Shown: positions 25,902-33,846 of the stretch, in pieces
Layout: the number at the start of each line of letters is the position of its first letter
How positions within the stretch are numbered: the first letter of the stretch is position 1
Assembly: GCF_000430045.1 (NCBI RefSeq)
Contig: NZ_KE387023.1
Location: 1,443,690 to 1,480,812 of the forward strand
Length of the DNA stretch: 37,123 bases
Reading direction: 5' to 3'
DNA from: Calidithermus chliarophilus DSM 9957
Lineage (GTDB): Bacteria > Deinococcota > Deinococci > Deinococcales > Thermaceae
The notes under the pieces: model-generated
Told to the model about the DNA's origin: nothing
What the model saw: the letters and a program-made list of their open reading frames with translations, nothing else
Database searches by the model: none
Position numbers and translations under genes: made by a program

Positions 25902-28334
25902 TTAATTCGAGCCCTCCCACTCGAGCAGGTTCACCTCCCGCGCCTCGCCCTTTCCGCGCGGGATGAGCAGGGTCTTGATCTCGTAGGGGCCGAAGTCGGC
26001 CTCGAGGGTGCGCCCCAGCAGCGGGATGGCGACGCGGGCGCGGGCGGCTTTCCCAGTGCTCTCGTAGAGCCGCAGGATCAGGTCGCCCGAGTCCTCGGCC
26101 TTCTTGAGCACGGTGGGCACGACGCTGGCGGGGCTCACCTCGAGGAAGCTAGCCTTGGGCCTGAGCTCGCCCGCGTGGTAGCTCTCGACCAGGGCGACGG
26201 GGCGCTGGTTGAGCTCGAGGGCCCGCCGCGGCAGCTCGGCCTCCTCCCAGGAGCCCGCGTGGGGCAGCAGCCAGTAGGTGAAGCGCTGGAGGCCCTGGTC
26301 CATGTAGCTGTACTCCTCGGCGGGGTCGGGCACGTAGGGGTCGTGGTGGGCGTAGATGGGGCTGCGCAGCACGGTGAGGTAGAGGGTGTGGCCCTCGGCG
26401 GAGTAGCTGTACTTGGCGTCGTTGAGGAGGGCCAGCCCGTGGACGGCCCCGGTGGGCCGGTAGACCCCGCTGAGGTCGGCCCAGCTCTGGCCCGGCTCCT
26501 CCTCGCCGTTGGTGGGGCGGGTCAGCGCGCCGTAGGGGGCCTCGTAGGTGGCCTGGGGGAAGTGCAGGTTGGCGGGGAAGGCCAGCTTGAGCGCCTTGTG
26601 CTGCTCGCGCCAGTCCAGCGTGACCCGCACCTCGAGGTGCGGCAGGTCGTGGTAGAGGGTGAAGTCCTGCAAGAGCACCGAGCGCCCGTAGGTGCTCTTG
26701 ACCCGCAGCACCGCCTTGACCGGCCCCTGCTCATAAAGCCGCACCGACTCGGCCTCGAAAGCCCCGCTGAAGCGGTCGAAGCGCAGGACGCCGTGGCTCC
26801 AGGTGTCCGAGCGGTCCTCCGCGACCAAAGCCTGCGCCCCCAGGCCCTTGAAGACCTCGAGGTCGCGCACCTTGTCGTAGAGGCTGGCGATGGCCCCGCT
26901 TTGGGGGTCGAGGGTGAGGCGGTAGAAGCGGTTCTCGAGGGTGTGCTGCGTGGCCTCGACCCAGGGGTGCGCTTTGGGCCGGGCCGCGGGCTTGACCCGG
27001 TAGAGCCGGTGCCCGAAGGCGGGGAGCTCGGCCACGAAGGCCAGCCGCTTGCGCCAGCCGCTCACGGTGGCCCCCGAGCGCACCGTCTGCAGCGGCACCT
27101 GGCGGCCCCGCTCGTCCACCAGCGCGTCGCCCTCCTTGAGCCCGCCGTACTCGAGCTCCACCTCCGCCCGCACCGCCCAGGGGTGGGGGTTGAAGACCAC
27201 CACGGGCTTCATGCCCTCCTCGGCGGGGATGTCCACCTGCCAGGAGAGGGCCTGCGCCGCGTCGTTGGCGACGTGGGAGGCGATGGACAGGGCCTCGCCC
27301 AGCTCGTTCCTCGCGTCGTCGTAGGCCGCTTCCAGGCTGGTGCCGGCCAGGATGTCGTGGAACTGGTTGAACAGCACCCGCTTCCAGGCGTGCTCGAGCA
27401 CTTGCGCCGGGTAGGGCCGCCCCAGCCGCACGTGGGCCAGCGTGGCGAGCTTCTCCGCCAGCAGCAGCGCGTTCTCGGCCTTGCGGTTCCACTGCTTGAC
27501 GCCCGAGTGCGCGGCGTAGCAGCCGCTGGCGTGGTGCTGCAGCTCCTCGTGCCAGGCGGGGATGCCCGGGGTGCCCTCCACGGCCTCGAAGTAGGCCTCG
27601 GGGTGGCTCAGCCGCAGCTCGGGGAACTCGGGGTCGGCGGCGAGGCGGCGGATGGACTCGAGGTTCTCCCGCGTGGGCCCCCCGCCGTGGTTGCCCACCC
27701 CGTAGAAGCACATCAGCGTGTCGAAGGGGGGCTTGACCTCGGTGAGGCACTTGCGCACGTGAATTTCCAGGTCCTTGCCCCAGGTGGTGTACTCGTAGGG
27801 GATGCGGAAGGTGAGCACCCTCGAGCCGTCCGGCGAGCCCCACCAGAACAGCCGCCCGGGCAGGTTCTGCTCGTGGGGGCCGGGGCGCATGAAGGTGTAG
27901 TAGGGCATCCCGCTCTTGAGCAAGATCTGCGGCAGCGTGGCCGCGTGGCCGAAGGAGTCGGGGTTGTAGCCCACCCGCGCGACGCGCCCGAAGCGGCTTT
28001 GGAAGTAGCGCTGGCCGTAGAGCCCCTGCCGCACGAAGGCCTCGCCGCCGGGGATGTTGCAGTCGGGCTCCACCCACCAGCCCCCCACCAGCGCCCAGCG
28101 CCCCTCCTGCACCCGCTGCCGGATCTCCTCGAACATCGCCGGGTCGTTGTGCTCGACCCAGGCGTAGAAAGCCGCCGAGCTGCAGGTGAACACGAAGTCG
28201 GGGTACTCCCGCATGCGGTCGAGGGCGCTGCGGAAGGAGGCCTTGATCTCCTGGAAGCCCTCGCGCCAGTCCCACAGCCACACCGGGTCGATGTGGGCGT
28301 TGCCGATCATGTGGAAGGTGCCTCGCTTGCCCAT
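25902..28334 (-). CDS. GH38 alpha-mannosidase family enzyme 1
   Basis: The 810-aa cytoplasmic protein starts at ATG 28334 after GGGGGAG. Its N-terminal catalytic domain (1-270) carries the GH38 zinc motif (NAHIDPVWLWDWREG, His14 and Asp16), the nucleophile Asp126 in YNPDSFGHA, and GVGNHGGGPT near 218. The helical middle domain (ELQHHASGCYA, LEHAWKRVLFNQFHDILAGT) and the C-terminal beta-sandwiches (about 350-810) are complete. The length is typical of bacterial GH38 (MngB type). GH38 members cleave alpha-1,2/1,3/1,6-mannosides or mannosylglycerate derivatives; the linkage is not predictable. It begins one base after the stop of the isomerase gene, so the pair is an operon. A paralogue lies at 33847-36357. 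Confidence 0.92.
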   Translation of the reverse strand: MGKRGTFHMIGNAHIDPVWLWDWREGFQEIKASFRSALDRMREYPDFVFTCSSAAFYAWVEHNDPAMFEEIRQRVQEGRWALVGGWWVEPDCNIPGGEAFVRQGLYGQRYFQSRFGRVARVGYNPDSFGHAATLPQILLKSGMPYYTFMRPGPHEQNLPGRLFWWGSPDGSRVLTFRIPYEYTTWGKDLEIHVRKCLTEVKPPFDTLMCFYGVGNHGGGPTRENLESIRRLAADPEFPELRLSHPEAYFEAVEGTPGIPAWHEELQHHASGCYAAHSGVKQWNRKAENALLLAEKLATLAHVRLGRPYPAQVLEHAWKRVLFNQFHDILAGTSLEAAYDDARNELGEALSIASHVANDAAQALSWQVDIPAEEGMKPVVVFNPHPWAVRAEVELEYGGLKEGDALVDERGRQVPLQTVRSGATVSGWRKRLAFVAELPAFGHRLYRVKPAARPKAHPWVEATQHTLENRFYRLTLDPQSGAIASLYDKVRDLEVFKGLGAQALVAEDRSDTWSHGVLRFDRFSGAFEAESVRLYEQGPVKAVLRVKSTYGRSVLLQDFTLYHDLPHLEVRVTLDWREQHKALKLAFPANLHFPQATYEAPYGALTRPTNGEEEPGQSWADLSGVYRPTGAVHGLALLNDAKYSYSAEGHTLYLTVLRSPIYAHHDPYVPDPAEEYSYMDQGLQRFTYWLLPHAGSWEEAELPRRALELNQRPVALVESYHAGELRPKASFLEVSPASVVPTVLKKAEDSGDLILRLYESTGKAARARVAIPLLGRTLEADFGPYEIKTLLIPRGKGEAREVNLLEWEGSN

Positions 28335-28335
28335 C

Positions 28336-28908
28336 TCACTCCCCCAAAGCCCAGCCGTCGAGCGCTTCGCAGATCATGTGGATCAGGAGGACGTGCATCT
28401 CCTGGACGCGGGCCGTGGAGGCGGAGGGCACCGCCAGGCAGAAGTCGGTGAGCGGGCGCATCGCCTCGGTGTGCTCCCCGGTGAGCCCCACCCGCACCAC
28501 GCCCAGGCGAGCGGCGGCCTCGAGCGCCGCCAGCACGTTCTTCGAGCGCCCCGAGGTGCTGATGCCGAAGAGCACGTCGCCGGGGCGGGCCAGGGCCTCG
28601 AGCTGCCGCGCGAAGACCTGCTCGAAGGCGTAGTCGTTGCCGATGCAGGTGAGGGCCGAGGAGTCGGTGGTGAGGGCCAGCGCCGCGAGCGGGCGGCGCT
28701 CGCGGCGGTAGCGCCCCGAGAGCTCGGCGGCGAAGTGCTGCGCGTCGGCGGCGCTGCCCCCGTTGCCGCAGACCATCAGCTTGCCGCCCTGCTCGAGCGC
28801 CCTGATGCAGGCCTCACTGACGCGCCCTAGCTCGGGGAAGAGCGCGGGGAGGCGCTCGAGCACCCGCCGGTGCTCGTCCCAGTACGCCTCGAAGATGGCC
28901 TGGCTCAT
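28336..28908 (-). CDS. gmhA-like: GmhA-like phosphosugar isomerase (SIS domain)
   Basis: The 190-aa SIS protein closely resembles sedoheptulose-7-phosphate isomerase in length and motifs: CGNGGSAADAQHFAAELSGR (about 47-66, with metal ligands His58 and Glu62), LTTDSSALTCIGNDY, GISTSGRSKNV and VQEMHVLLIHMICE (Gln and His ligands). GmhA normally starts ADP-heptose synthesis for LPS. Here it lies in a mannosidase operon with no other heptose gene, so a role in sugar-phosphate catabolism is more likely, or a moonlighting use of a related ketose/aldose phosphate. Its ATG overlaps the stop of a 17-aa leader ORF (ATGA). The operator at 29024-29052 controls this operon and the divergent permeases. Confidence 0.85.
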   Translation of the reverse strand: MSQAIFEAYWDEHRRVLERLPALFPELGRVSEACIRALEQGGKLMVCGNGGSAADAQHFAAELSGRYRRERRPLAALALTTDSSALTCIGNDYAFEQVFARQLEALARPGDVLFGISTSGRSKNVLAALEAAARLGVVRVGLTGEHTEAMRPLTDFCLAVPSASTARVQEMHVLLIHMICEALDGWALGE

Positions 28909-28958
28909 CGCCCGACCCCGCCGGTGCTGGTGAGATAGCCGGTTGCAACGAAGTTCAT
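28905..28958 (-). CDS. 17-aa leader ORF translationally coupled to the isomerase gene
   Basis: The sequence MNFVATGYLTSTGGVGR is encoded from ATG 28958 behind a strong AGGAGGT (28965-28971). The stop TGA (28907-28905) overlaps the isomerase start as ATGA. The isomerase gene itself has no good ribosome-binding site apart from this ORF. The arrangement indicates re-initiation: ribosomes load on the mini-ORF and continue into the isomerase. The peptide has no recognised function. Confidence 0.5.
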   Translation of the reverse strand: MNFVATGYLTSTGGVGR

Positions 28959-29023
28959 AGCCTACCTCCTCGGCTGTGTGCCGTCCCTTCTTAATCTCTG
29001 GGCTCCAGCATATACCAAAATCC

Positions 29024-29052
29024 CGAGTTTCTTAATATATTTAAGTAACTCG
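29024..29052. promoter_or_regulatory. Operator in the divergent isomerase/permease promoter region
   Basis: CGAGTTTCTTAA (29024-29035), TATAT, TTAAGTAACTCG (29041-29052) is an inverted repeat with one mismatch per 12-bp arm. It lies between the divergent starts at 28958 and 29141. On the minus strand a TATATG -10 (29014-29009) lies just downstream. The core equals the sites at 21589-21602 and 36411-36425. Confidence 0.6.
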
Positions 29053-29140
29053 AGGTTCAGCCCATTCAGTCCTCCCTCAGCCGAGACCTGAGCGAGCCGG
29101 GATAAGCTATAGGGCAACCAGAGGAAGGAGGGAGCGGTTT

Positions 29141-30061
29141 ATGGTCAAACGGCCGAGAATGTCGGCGATGCGCCGAAAGGAGGCGATCACGGGCTACTTG
29201 TTCATCATGCCCTGGTTGCTGGGCTTCATCCTGTTCACCGCCGGCCCCATGCTCTTCTCGCTCTACGCGAGCTTTACCAACTACGACGTCACCAGCCGCT
29301 TCGACTGGGTGGGGCTGGAGAACTACCGCCGGCTGCTCTTCGACGACCCCTTTTTCTGGTTGAGCCTGAAAAACACCGCCTACTACGCGGTGTTCGCCGT
29401 GCCGTTGGGGATCGCCACCGGCCTGATCATCGCGGTGCTGCTCAACCAGCAGGTGCCCGGCCAGCGCGTATTCCGCACCATCTTCTTCCTGCCCAAGGTG
29501 CTCACCGGGGTCGCGGTGCTGCTGCTGTGGCTGTGGGTCTTCAACCCCAACTTCGGTCCCATCAACGTCTTCCTGCGCTTTCTGGGCGTCGAGAACCCGC
29601 CCCTTTGGTTCTCCGACCCCAACTGGTCCAAGCCCGCGCTCATCATCATGAGCATGTGGGGCGCTGCGGGCGGGTACATCATCTACCTGGCCGGCCTGCA
29701 GGGCATCCCCAAGCACCTCTACGAGGCCGCGGCCATCGACGGGGCCAGCCCCTTCCGGCAGTTCCTGGCCATCACCGTGCCCATGATGTCGCCCACCATC
29801 TTCTTCAAGCTCATCGTGGGCTTCTCCGGCGCGATGCAGTTCTGGGAGAGCGTGCTCATCGTGTCGGAGGGCGGGCAGGGCGGGCCTTCGTACTCGACGC
29901 TGTTCTACGGGCTGTACATGTGGCAGGAGGCCTTCGGGCGCTACCGCATGGGCTACGCCTCGGCCATGGCCTGGATCCTGCTGCTCATCACCCTGGCCTT
30001 CACCGTCATCCAGCTCAACCTCTCCAAGCGCTGGGTCCACTACGAGGGGGATAGCCGATGA
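29141..30061 (+). CDS. ABC sugar permease 1 (MalF/UgpA type)
   Basis: The 306-aa membrane protein starts at ATG 29141 after GAGGAAGGAGGGAG. It has six predicted helices, beginning LFIMPWLLGFILFTAGPMLF near 20. The EAA loop that docks the ATPase is YEAAAIDGASPFRQFLAITV near 200. Such permeases import oligosaccharides with a binding protein, here probably the product of 21688-22974. It overlaps permease 2 by 4 nt (ATGA). No MsmK/MalK-type ATPase is encoded in the window, so a shared one elsewhere is needed. Confidence 0.92.
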   Translation: MVKRPRMSAMRRKEAITGYLFIMPWLLGFILFTAGPMLFSLYASFTNYDVTSRFDWVGLENYRRLLFDDPFFWLSLKNTAYYAVFAVPLGIATGLIIAVLLNQQVPGQRVFRTIFFLPKVLTGVAVLLLWLWVFNPNFGPINVFLRFLGVENPPLWFSDPNWSKPALIIMSMWGAAGGYIIYLAGLQGIPKHLYEAAAIDGASPFRQFLAITVPMMSPTIFFKLIVGFSGAMQFWESVLIVSEGGQGGPSYSTLFYGLYMWQEAFGRYRMGYASAMAWILLLITLAFTVIQLNLSKRWVHYEGDSR

Positions 30062-30954
30062 GACAGGCTTCCAAGCTCGAGACGCCCGAAACCCAAACCC
30101 GCCTGCCCAAGGTGCGCCGCTGGAACCCCTGGCAGATCCTGCTGCGTACCCTGGCCTTCGTCCTGCTGTGCATCATCAGCGCCGCGATCCTGTTCCCGGC
30201 CTTGTGGATGATCTCCACCGCGCTCAAGCCCGACACCCAGGTCTACGCCAGCCCACCCATCTGGATCCCCGACCCCCTGATGTGGGAGAACTTCGCCAAG
30301 GCCTGGAGCCTCGCCCCCTTCACCCGCTACTTCATCAACACCAGCCTCTTCACCCTCGCCGTGGTGTTCGGCACGGTGCTCTCGTGCAGCCTCGCCGCCT
30401 ACGGCTTCGCCAAGCTGCGCTTCCCCGGCCGCGACTTCCTCTTCGTGGTGCTGCTGGCGACCATGATGATCCCCGGCATGGTGACCATGATCCCGCAGTT
30501 CATCCTCTTCTCCAAGCTGGGCTGGGTGGGCACCTACTTGCCGCTGGTAGTCCCCAGCTTCTTCGCCGGGGCCTTCTTCACCTTTTTGCTGCGCCAGTTC
30601 TACCTCACCATCCCCACCGAGCTCTCCGAGGCCGCCAAGATGGACGGGGCCTCCGACTTCTGGATCTGGCGGCGGGTGATCGTGCCGCTGTCGGCCCCGG
30701 CCCTGTCCACGGTGGCGATCTTCACCTTCGAGGGCACTTGGAACTCCTACGTGGGGCCCATCCTCTACCTCAACAAGGAAGAGCTCTACACCCTGCAGGT
30801 GGGCCTGCAATTCTTCCGCACCGCCAGCGAGGTGCAGTGGCAGTACCTGATGGCCGCCAGCCTGCTCGTGATGCTGCCGGTGATCATCATCTTCTTCGCC
30901 TTCCAGCGGTACTTCGTGGAAGGGGCGGCGATCAGCAGCGCGGTGAAGGGGTGA
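30058..30954 (+). CDS. ABC sugar permease 2 (MalG/UgpE type)
   Basis: The 298-aa partner of permease 1 starts at ATG 30058 inside the previous stop codon. Its cytoplasmic N-terminus of about 35 residues is followed by six predicted helices (TLAFVLLCIISAAILFPALW first). The EAA loop is SEAAKMDGASDFWIWRRVIV near 190. The two permeases form the heterodimeric channel of a family-1 carbohydrate importer. A strong terminator (31098-31125) follows after a repeat-rich spacer. Confidence 0.92.
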   Translation: MRQASKLETPETQTRLPKVRRWNPWQILLRTLAFVLLCIISAAILFPALWMISTALKPDTQVYASPPIWIPDPLMWENFAKAWSLAPFTRYFINTSLFTLAVVFGTVLSCSLAAYGFAKLRFPGRDFLFVVLLATMMIPGMVTMIPQFILFSKLGWVGTYLPLVVPSFFAGAFFTFLLRQFYLTIPTELSEAAKMDGASDFWIWRRVIVPLSAPALSTVAIFTFEGTWNSYVGPILYLNKEELYTLQVGLQFFRTASEVQWQYLMAASLLVMLPVIIIFFAFQRYFVEGAAISSAVKG

Positions 30955-30973
30955 GGGGTGCGGATAGCCGGTA

Positions 30974-31163
30974 GCTGATAGCTGGGCGCGGGTCGTGCGT
31001 CGTACGTCCTACGTCGTACGCCAAACGCCAAACGCCAAACGCAAGACGCAAGACGCCCCTTCTTCACCCCCCTTAACAAGGGGGGCTGGGGGGATCCCCC
31101 CGCCCCGCGCGCGGGGCGGGGTTTTGCACGGGCCACGGGCCTTCCGCTGACGGCTGATAGCTG
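30974..31163. repeat. Short-repeat spacer (7-bp tandem units and an 11-bp direct repeat)
   Basis: Five 7-bp units stand in tandem at 31021-31055: three CCAAACG and two CAAGACG. They are preceded by imperfect CGTACGTC units (30999-31020). The 11-mer GCTGATAGCTG appears at 30974-30984 and 31153-31163, flanking the block. No ORF is present. It resembles simple repeats prone to slippage. Confidence 0.5.
31067..31125. terminator. Stacked GC hairpins and intrinsic terminator between convergent units
   Basis: Three palindromes follow each other: CCCCCCTT/AAGGGGGG (31067-31085), GGGGGG/CCCCCC around AT (31088-31101) and a 12+12 perfect palindrome (CCCCGCCCCGCG, 31098-31109, against CGCGGGGCGGGG, 31110-31121) followed by TTTT (31122-31125). 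The last is a good intrinsic terminator for the permease operon. The set also separates it from the convergent ROK gene. Confidence 0.6.
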
Positions 31164-31193
31164 CCCGCTTACTCCCAACTGCTCGCCCCGCGC

Positions 31194-32408
31194 TTATGCC
31201 ACGCTGTAATCGGGCACGGCCGCGCTTTGCACCAGCTTGGGGTTGCGGATGACCTGCTCGACCACCAGGGCCACGGCACCCAAGGAGGCGCTGTGCTCGC
31301 CGAGCTGGGCGGGGATGATGCGGACGTCTTTGGAGAGGAAGCCGAAGGAGCGGCCGCGCACCTTTTCGCTGACCTGCACGCACAGGTCGGGCCAGGCGCG
31401 CACCAGGGTGCCGCCTAGGATGATGAGGTCGGGGTCGTAGTGGTTGACGGCGTTGACCAGCACGGCGGCGAGGTAGTGGTAGGTGCGCTGTTTGACCGCC
31501 AGGGCCACGGGGTCCTCGAGCAGCGCCAGGTTCTGGATGGACTGCGGGTCACTGACCGGGAGCCCCTGGCTGCGGGCGTACTGCACGATGGCGGGCACCG
31601 AGACGTAGGTCTCGGCGCAGCCGTGGTTGCCGCAGCCGCAGCGGGGGCCATCCACGTTGATGGTGGTGTGCCCGATCTCCCCGGCCAGCTCGTGGGTGCC
31701 GCGGTAGAGGCGGTCGCGCACGATCAGGCCCGCGCCCACGCCCGAGCGCAGGCTGACGTAGAGCAGGTTCTCCACGCCCTGCCCCGCGCCGTACCAGCGC
31801 TCGCCCAGGGCCGCGGTCTTGGCGTCGTCGTCGAGCCACACCGGCACGCCCCAGCGCTGGGCCAGGACGGGGCCCAAGGGGACGTTGCGCCAGCCGTGCA
31901 CGAAGTTGGTGGGCTCGAGCACTACGCCGCCCGCGGTGTCCACCGGCCCCGGGATCCCCACCCCGATGCCCACCGGGCGCCCCTCGCCCTCGAGCAGCGT
32001 CTGGATGACCTTGTGGATCAACGAGAGCGTCTCGTCCACGCCGCCCTCGAGGCGGTGGGCCAGCTCCATGCGCTTGAGGATGCGGCCCCCCAGGTCGGTG
32101 AGGATGCCCCGCACCACCGAGCGGGAGACCTCCAGGCCCACGATCTTGCCCGCCGCGCCGCGCAGGGTGAGGAGGGTGGGGCGGCGGCCCACCTGCTTGC
32201 TGGTGGCCTTCTGCTCCTCGATCAGGCCGAGCTCGAGCAGCTCGTCCACCAGGTAGGTGATGGTGGCGGAGGTGAGGGCGGTGGCCTCGGCCAAGTCGGC
32301 GCGGGAGATGGGCTGGAGCTTGCGCAGCGCGTCCAGGACCACCGAGAGGTTTTCGGCCCTGACCTTGGTCAGGTTGCTGCCGGTGCGAACGGATACGGGT
32401 TTTTTCAT
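31194..32408 (-). CDS. ROK-family transcriptional repressor
   Basis: The 404-aa product starts at ATG 32408. It has an N-terminal winged helix (about 15-75; SRADLAEATALTSATITYLV) and a ROK sugar-kinase-like domain (85-404). The ROK zinc motif CGCGNHGCAE is present near 262-271, and WLDDDAKTAALGE near 193 supplies the sugar-binding and catalytic Asp. XylR/NagC-type members dissociate from DNA on sugar or sugar-phosphate binding. The gene lies 80 nt after the GH4 gene on the same strand, so it is probably in the 36357-31194 operon and controls it. Three CTTAA-N4/5-TTAAG palindromes at the island promoters are candidate sites. Site assignment is inference. Confidence 0.9.
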   Translation of the reverse strand: MKKPVSVRTGSNLTKVRAENLSVVLDALRKLQPISRADLAEATALTSATITYLVDELLELGLIEEQKATSKQVGRRPTLLTLRGAAGKIVGLEVSRSVVRGILTDLGGRILKRMELAHRLEGGVDETLSLIHKVIQTLLEGEGRPVGIGVGIPGPVDTAGGVVLEPTNFVHGWRNVPLGPVLAQRWGVPVWLDDDAKTAALGERWYGAGQGVENLLYVSLRSGVGAGLIVRDRLYRGTHELAGEIGHTTINVDGPRCGCGNHGCAETYVSVPAIVQYARSQGLPVSDPQSIQNLALLEDPVALAVKQRTYHYLAAVLVNAVNHYDPDLIILGGTLVRAWPDLCVQVSEKVRGRSFGFLSKDVRIIPAQLGEHSASLGAVALVVEQVIRNPKLVQSAAVPDYSVA

Positions 32409-32488
32409 GGCGGGCGACCGGGATCGGACCCTTTCGGCTATTAGTTTACGCTTTCAAAAAAATATGGCGAGCCCGGGTTAAGGCGCAC

Positions 32489-33844
32489 TCAGGCCCCGGC
32501 GCCCCCCTGCCGCAGGAACTCGGGCAGCCAGCGCTGCTGGGCCTGAAGCAGCTCGGCGGTCATGGCCTGAACCTGCGGGGGCGTGAGCAGCGCGGCGGTG
32601 AGGGGGTCGAGCAGCAGGGCGTGGGTGACGTGCTCGGGGTTTTGCTCGAGCACCGCCGCCACCGCGAGCTGCTGGGGCAGGATGTTGGTCTGGTTGAGCG
32701 CGGCGCACTGGAGGGGCAGCCTGCCCACCGGCTGGGGGTGGACGCCGCTGGCGTCCACGGTGCAGGGCACCTCCACGCAGGCCTCGGCGGGCAGGTTCTC
32801 GACGTAGCCCCGGTTGACCACGTTGCCGTAGACCCGGGTGGGCTGGCCGCGCTCCACCGCGCGGATGATCTGCATGCCGTACTCGGCGGAAGGGGTGAGG
32901 TCGCGCTTGAGCGCTTCGACCAGGGCCAGGGTCTGCTCCTCCTCCTTGCCCGCGTTGGCGATGCAGAAGCGCAAATAGTCCCAGCGGCGGGGGATGTACT
33001 CGCTCACCAGCTCGGGGTTCTTGCGGAAGTAGGGCACGTACTCGCTGGAGTGGTGGCTCGACTCGCTGACGAAGTAGCCGAAGGCGTCCATCAGCTCGGC
33101 GCGCACGCGCTCCTGGCCGCCCACGTAGGTGGGGGTGCCCTCGGTCCAGGGGGTCGAGCCGCCGTACTCGGGCAAGAACTCGGCCCGCAGGCGCTCGAGC
33201 AGCCTGGGCCGGAGGTCCTCCCCGCCCTGCTCCAGCCGCAAGAACCAGGCCTGGTGGTTGATGCCGGCGGCCAGGTACTCCAGCTCCTCGAGGGGCACGC
33301 CCAGCTTCTCAGCCAGCATCCGGGCGGTGCCGGGGATCGAGTGGCACAGCCCCACCACCTTCACCCCGAAGGCGGCCAGGTAAAGGCAGTTCATGGCCAT
33401 GGGGTTGGTGTAGTTGAGCACCCAGGCCTCGGGGCAGACGGCCCGCACGTCCTGGGCGATGTCCCGCAGGGCGGGGGCGCTGCGCAGGAAGCGGAAGACC
33501 CCGCCCGGCCCCAGGGTGTCGCCGGCGGGCAGGTCCACGCCGTACTTGCGGGGGATCTCGAGGTCGGCGCGGTAGGCCTCGATGCCCCCCACCTGGAAGG
33601 TGAGGATCACGTATCCGGCGCCCTGCAGGGCCTCGCGCCGGTCGTCGGTGGCCCAGGCCTCCAGCTCCACGCCGTGGTGGGCGCACAGCTCCTGCACCGC
33701 GCGCAGGGTGCGGACGGCCCGCTTTAGCGAGAGGTCCATCAGCACCAGCTCGCTGCCGTGCAGCTCGGGCAGGGCCAGCAGGTCGGCGGCCAGCCGCAGC
33801 GGGAAGGTGATGCCCCCGGCTCCGATGATCGCGATCTTAGGCAT
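32489..33844 (-). CDS. GH4 NAD-dependent glycosidase (MelA/AglA-like)
   Basis: The 451-aa product starts at ATG 33844, 2 nt after the stop of the GH38 gene; a longer frame upstream overlaps that gene and is rejected. The N-terminal Rossmann loop is IIGAGGITFPLRL (NAD binding). NYTNPMAMN near 148 is followed by GLCHSIPG with the metal-ligand Cys, and AGINHQAWFL holds the ligand His. SSEYVPYFRKN near 270 also fits. GH4 enzymes oxidise C3 with NAD+, eliminate the aglycone and need Mn2+ and a reductant. The CHS sequence class includes alpha-galactosidases (MelA) and alpha-glucuronidases, while CHEV variants are alpha-glucosidases. So the substrate is probably a galactoside-type or uronide-type sugar, not proven. 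Confidence 0.88.
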   Translation of the reverse strand: MPKIAIIGAGGITFPLRLAADLLALPELHGSELVLMDLSLKRAVRTLRAVQELCAHHGVELEAWATDDRREALQGAGYVILTFQVGGIEAYRADLEIPRKYGVDLPAGDTLGPGGVFRFLRSAPALRDIAQDVRAVCPEAWVLNYTNPMAMNCLYLAAFGVKVVGLCHSIPGTARMLAEKLGVPLEELEYLAAGINHQAWFLRLEQGGEDLRPRLLERLRAEFLPEYGGSTPWTEGTPTYVGGQERVRAELMDAFGYFVSESSHHSSEYVPYFRKNPELVSEYIPRRWDYLRFCIANAGKEEEQTLALVEALKRDLTPSAEYGMQIIRAVERGQPTRVYGNVVNRGYVENLPAEACVEVPCTVDASGVHPQPVGRLPLQCAALNQTNILPQQLAVAAVLEQNPEHVTHALLLDPLTAALLTPPQVQAMTAELLQAQQRWLPEFLRQGGAGA

Positions 33845-33846
33845 GC

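Noticed and set aside
25536-28451. Very long open frame antisense to the GH38 and isomerase genes (plus strand, 971 codons)
   Set aside because: It mirrors the minus-strand genes, has no family motif and very biased composition. High GC removes stop codons from the opposite strand.
31021-31055. Short tandem repeats as a CRISPR array
   Set aside because: The units are 7 bp and contiguous, without spacers, and no cas genes are near.
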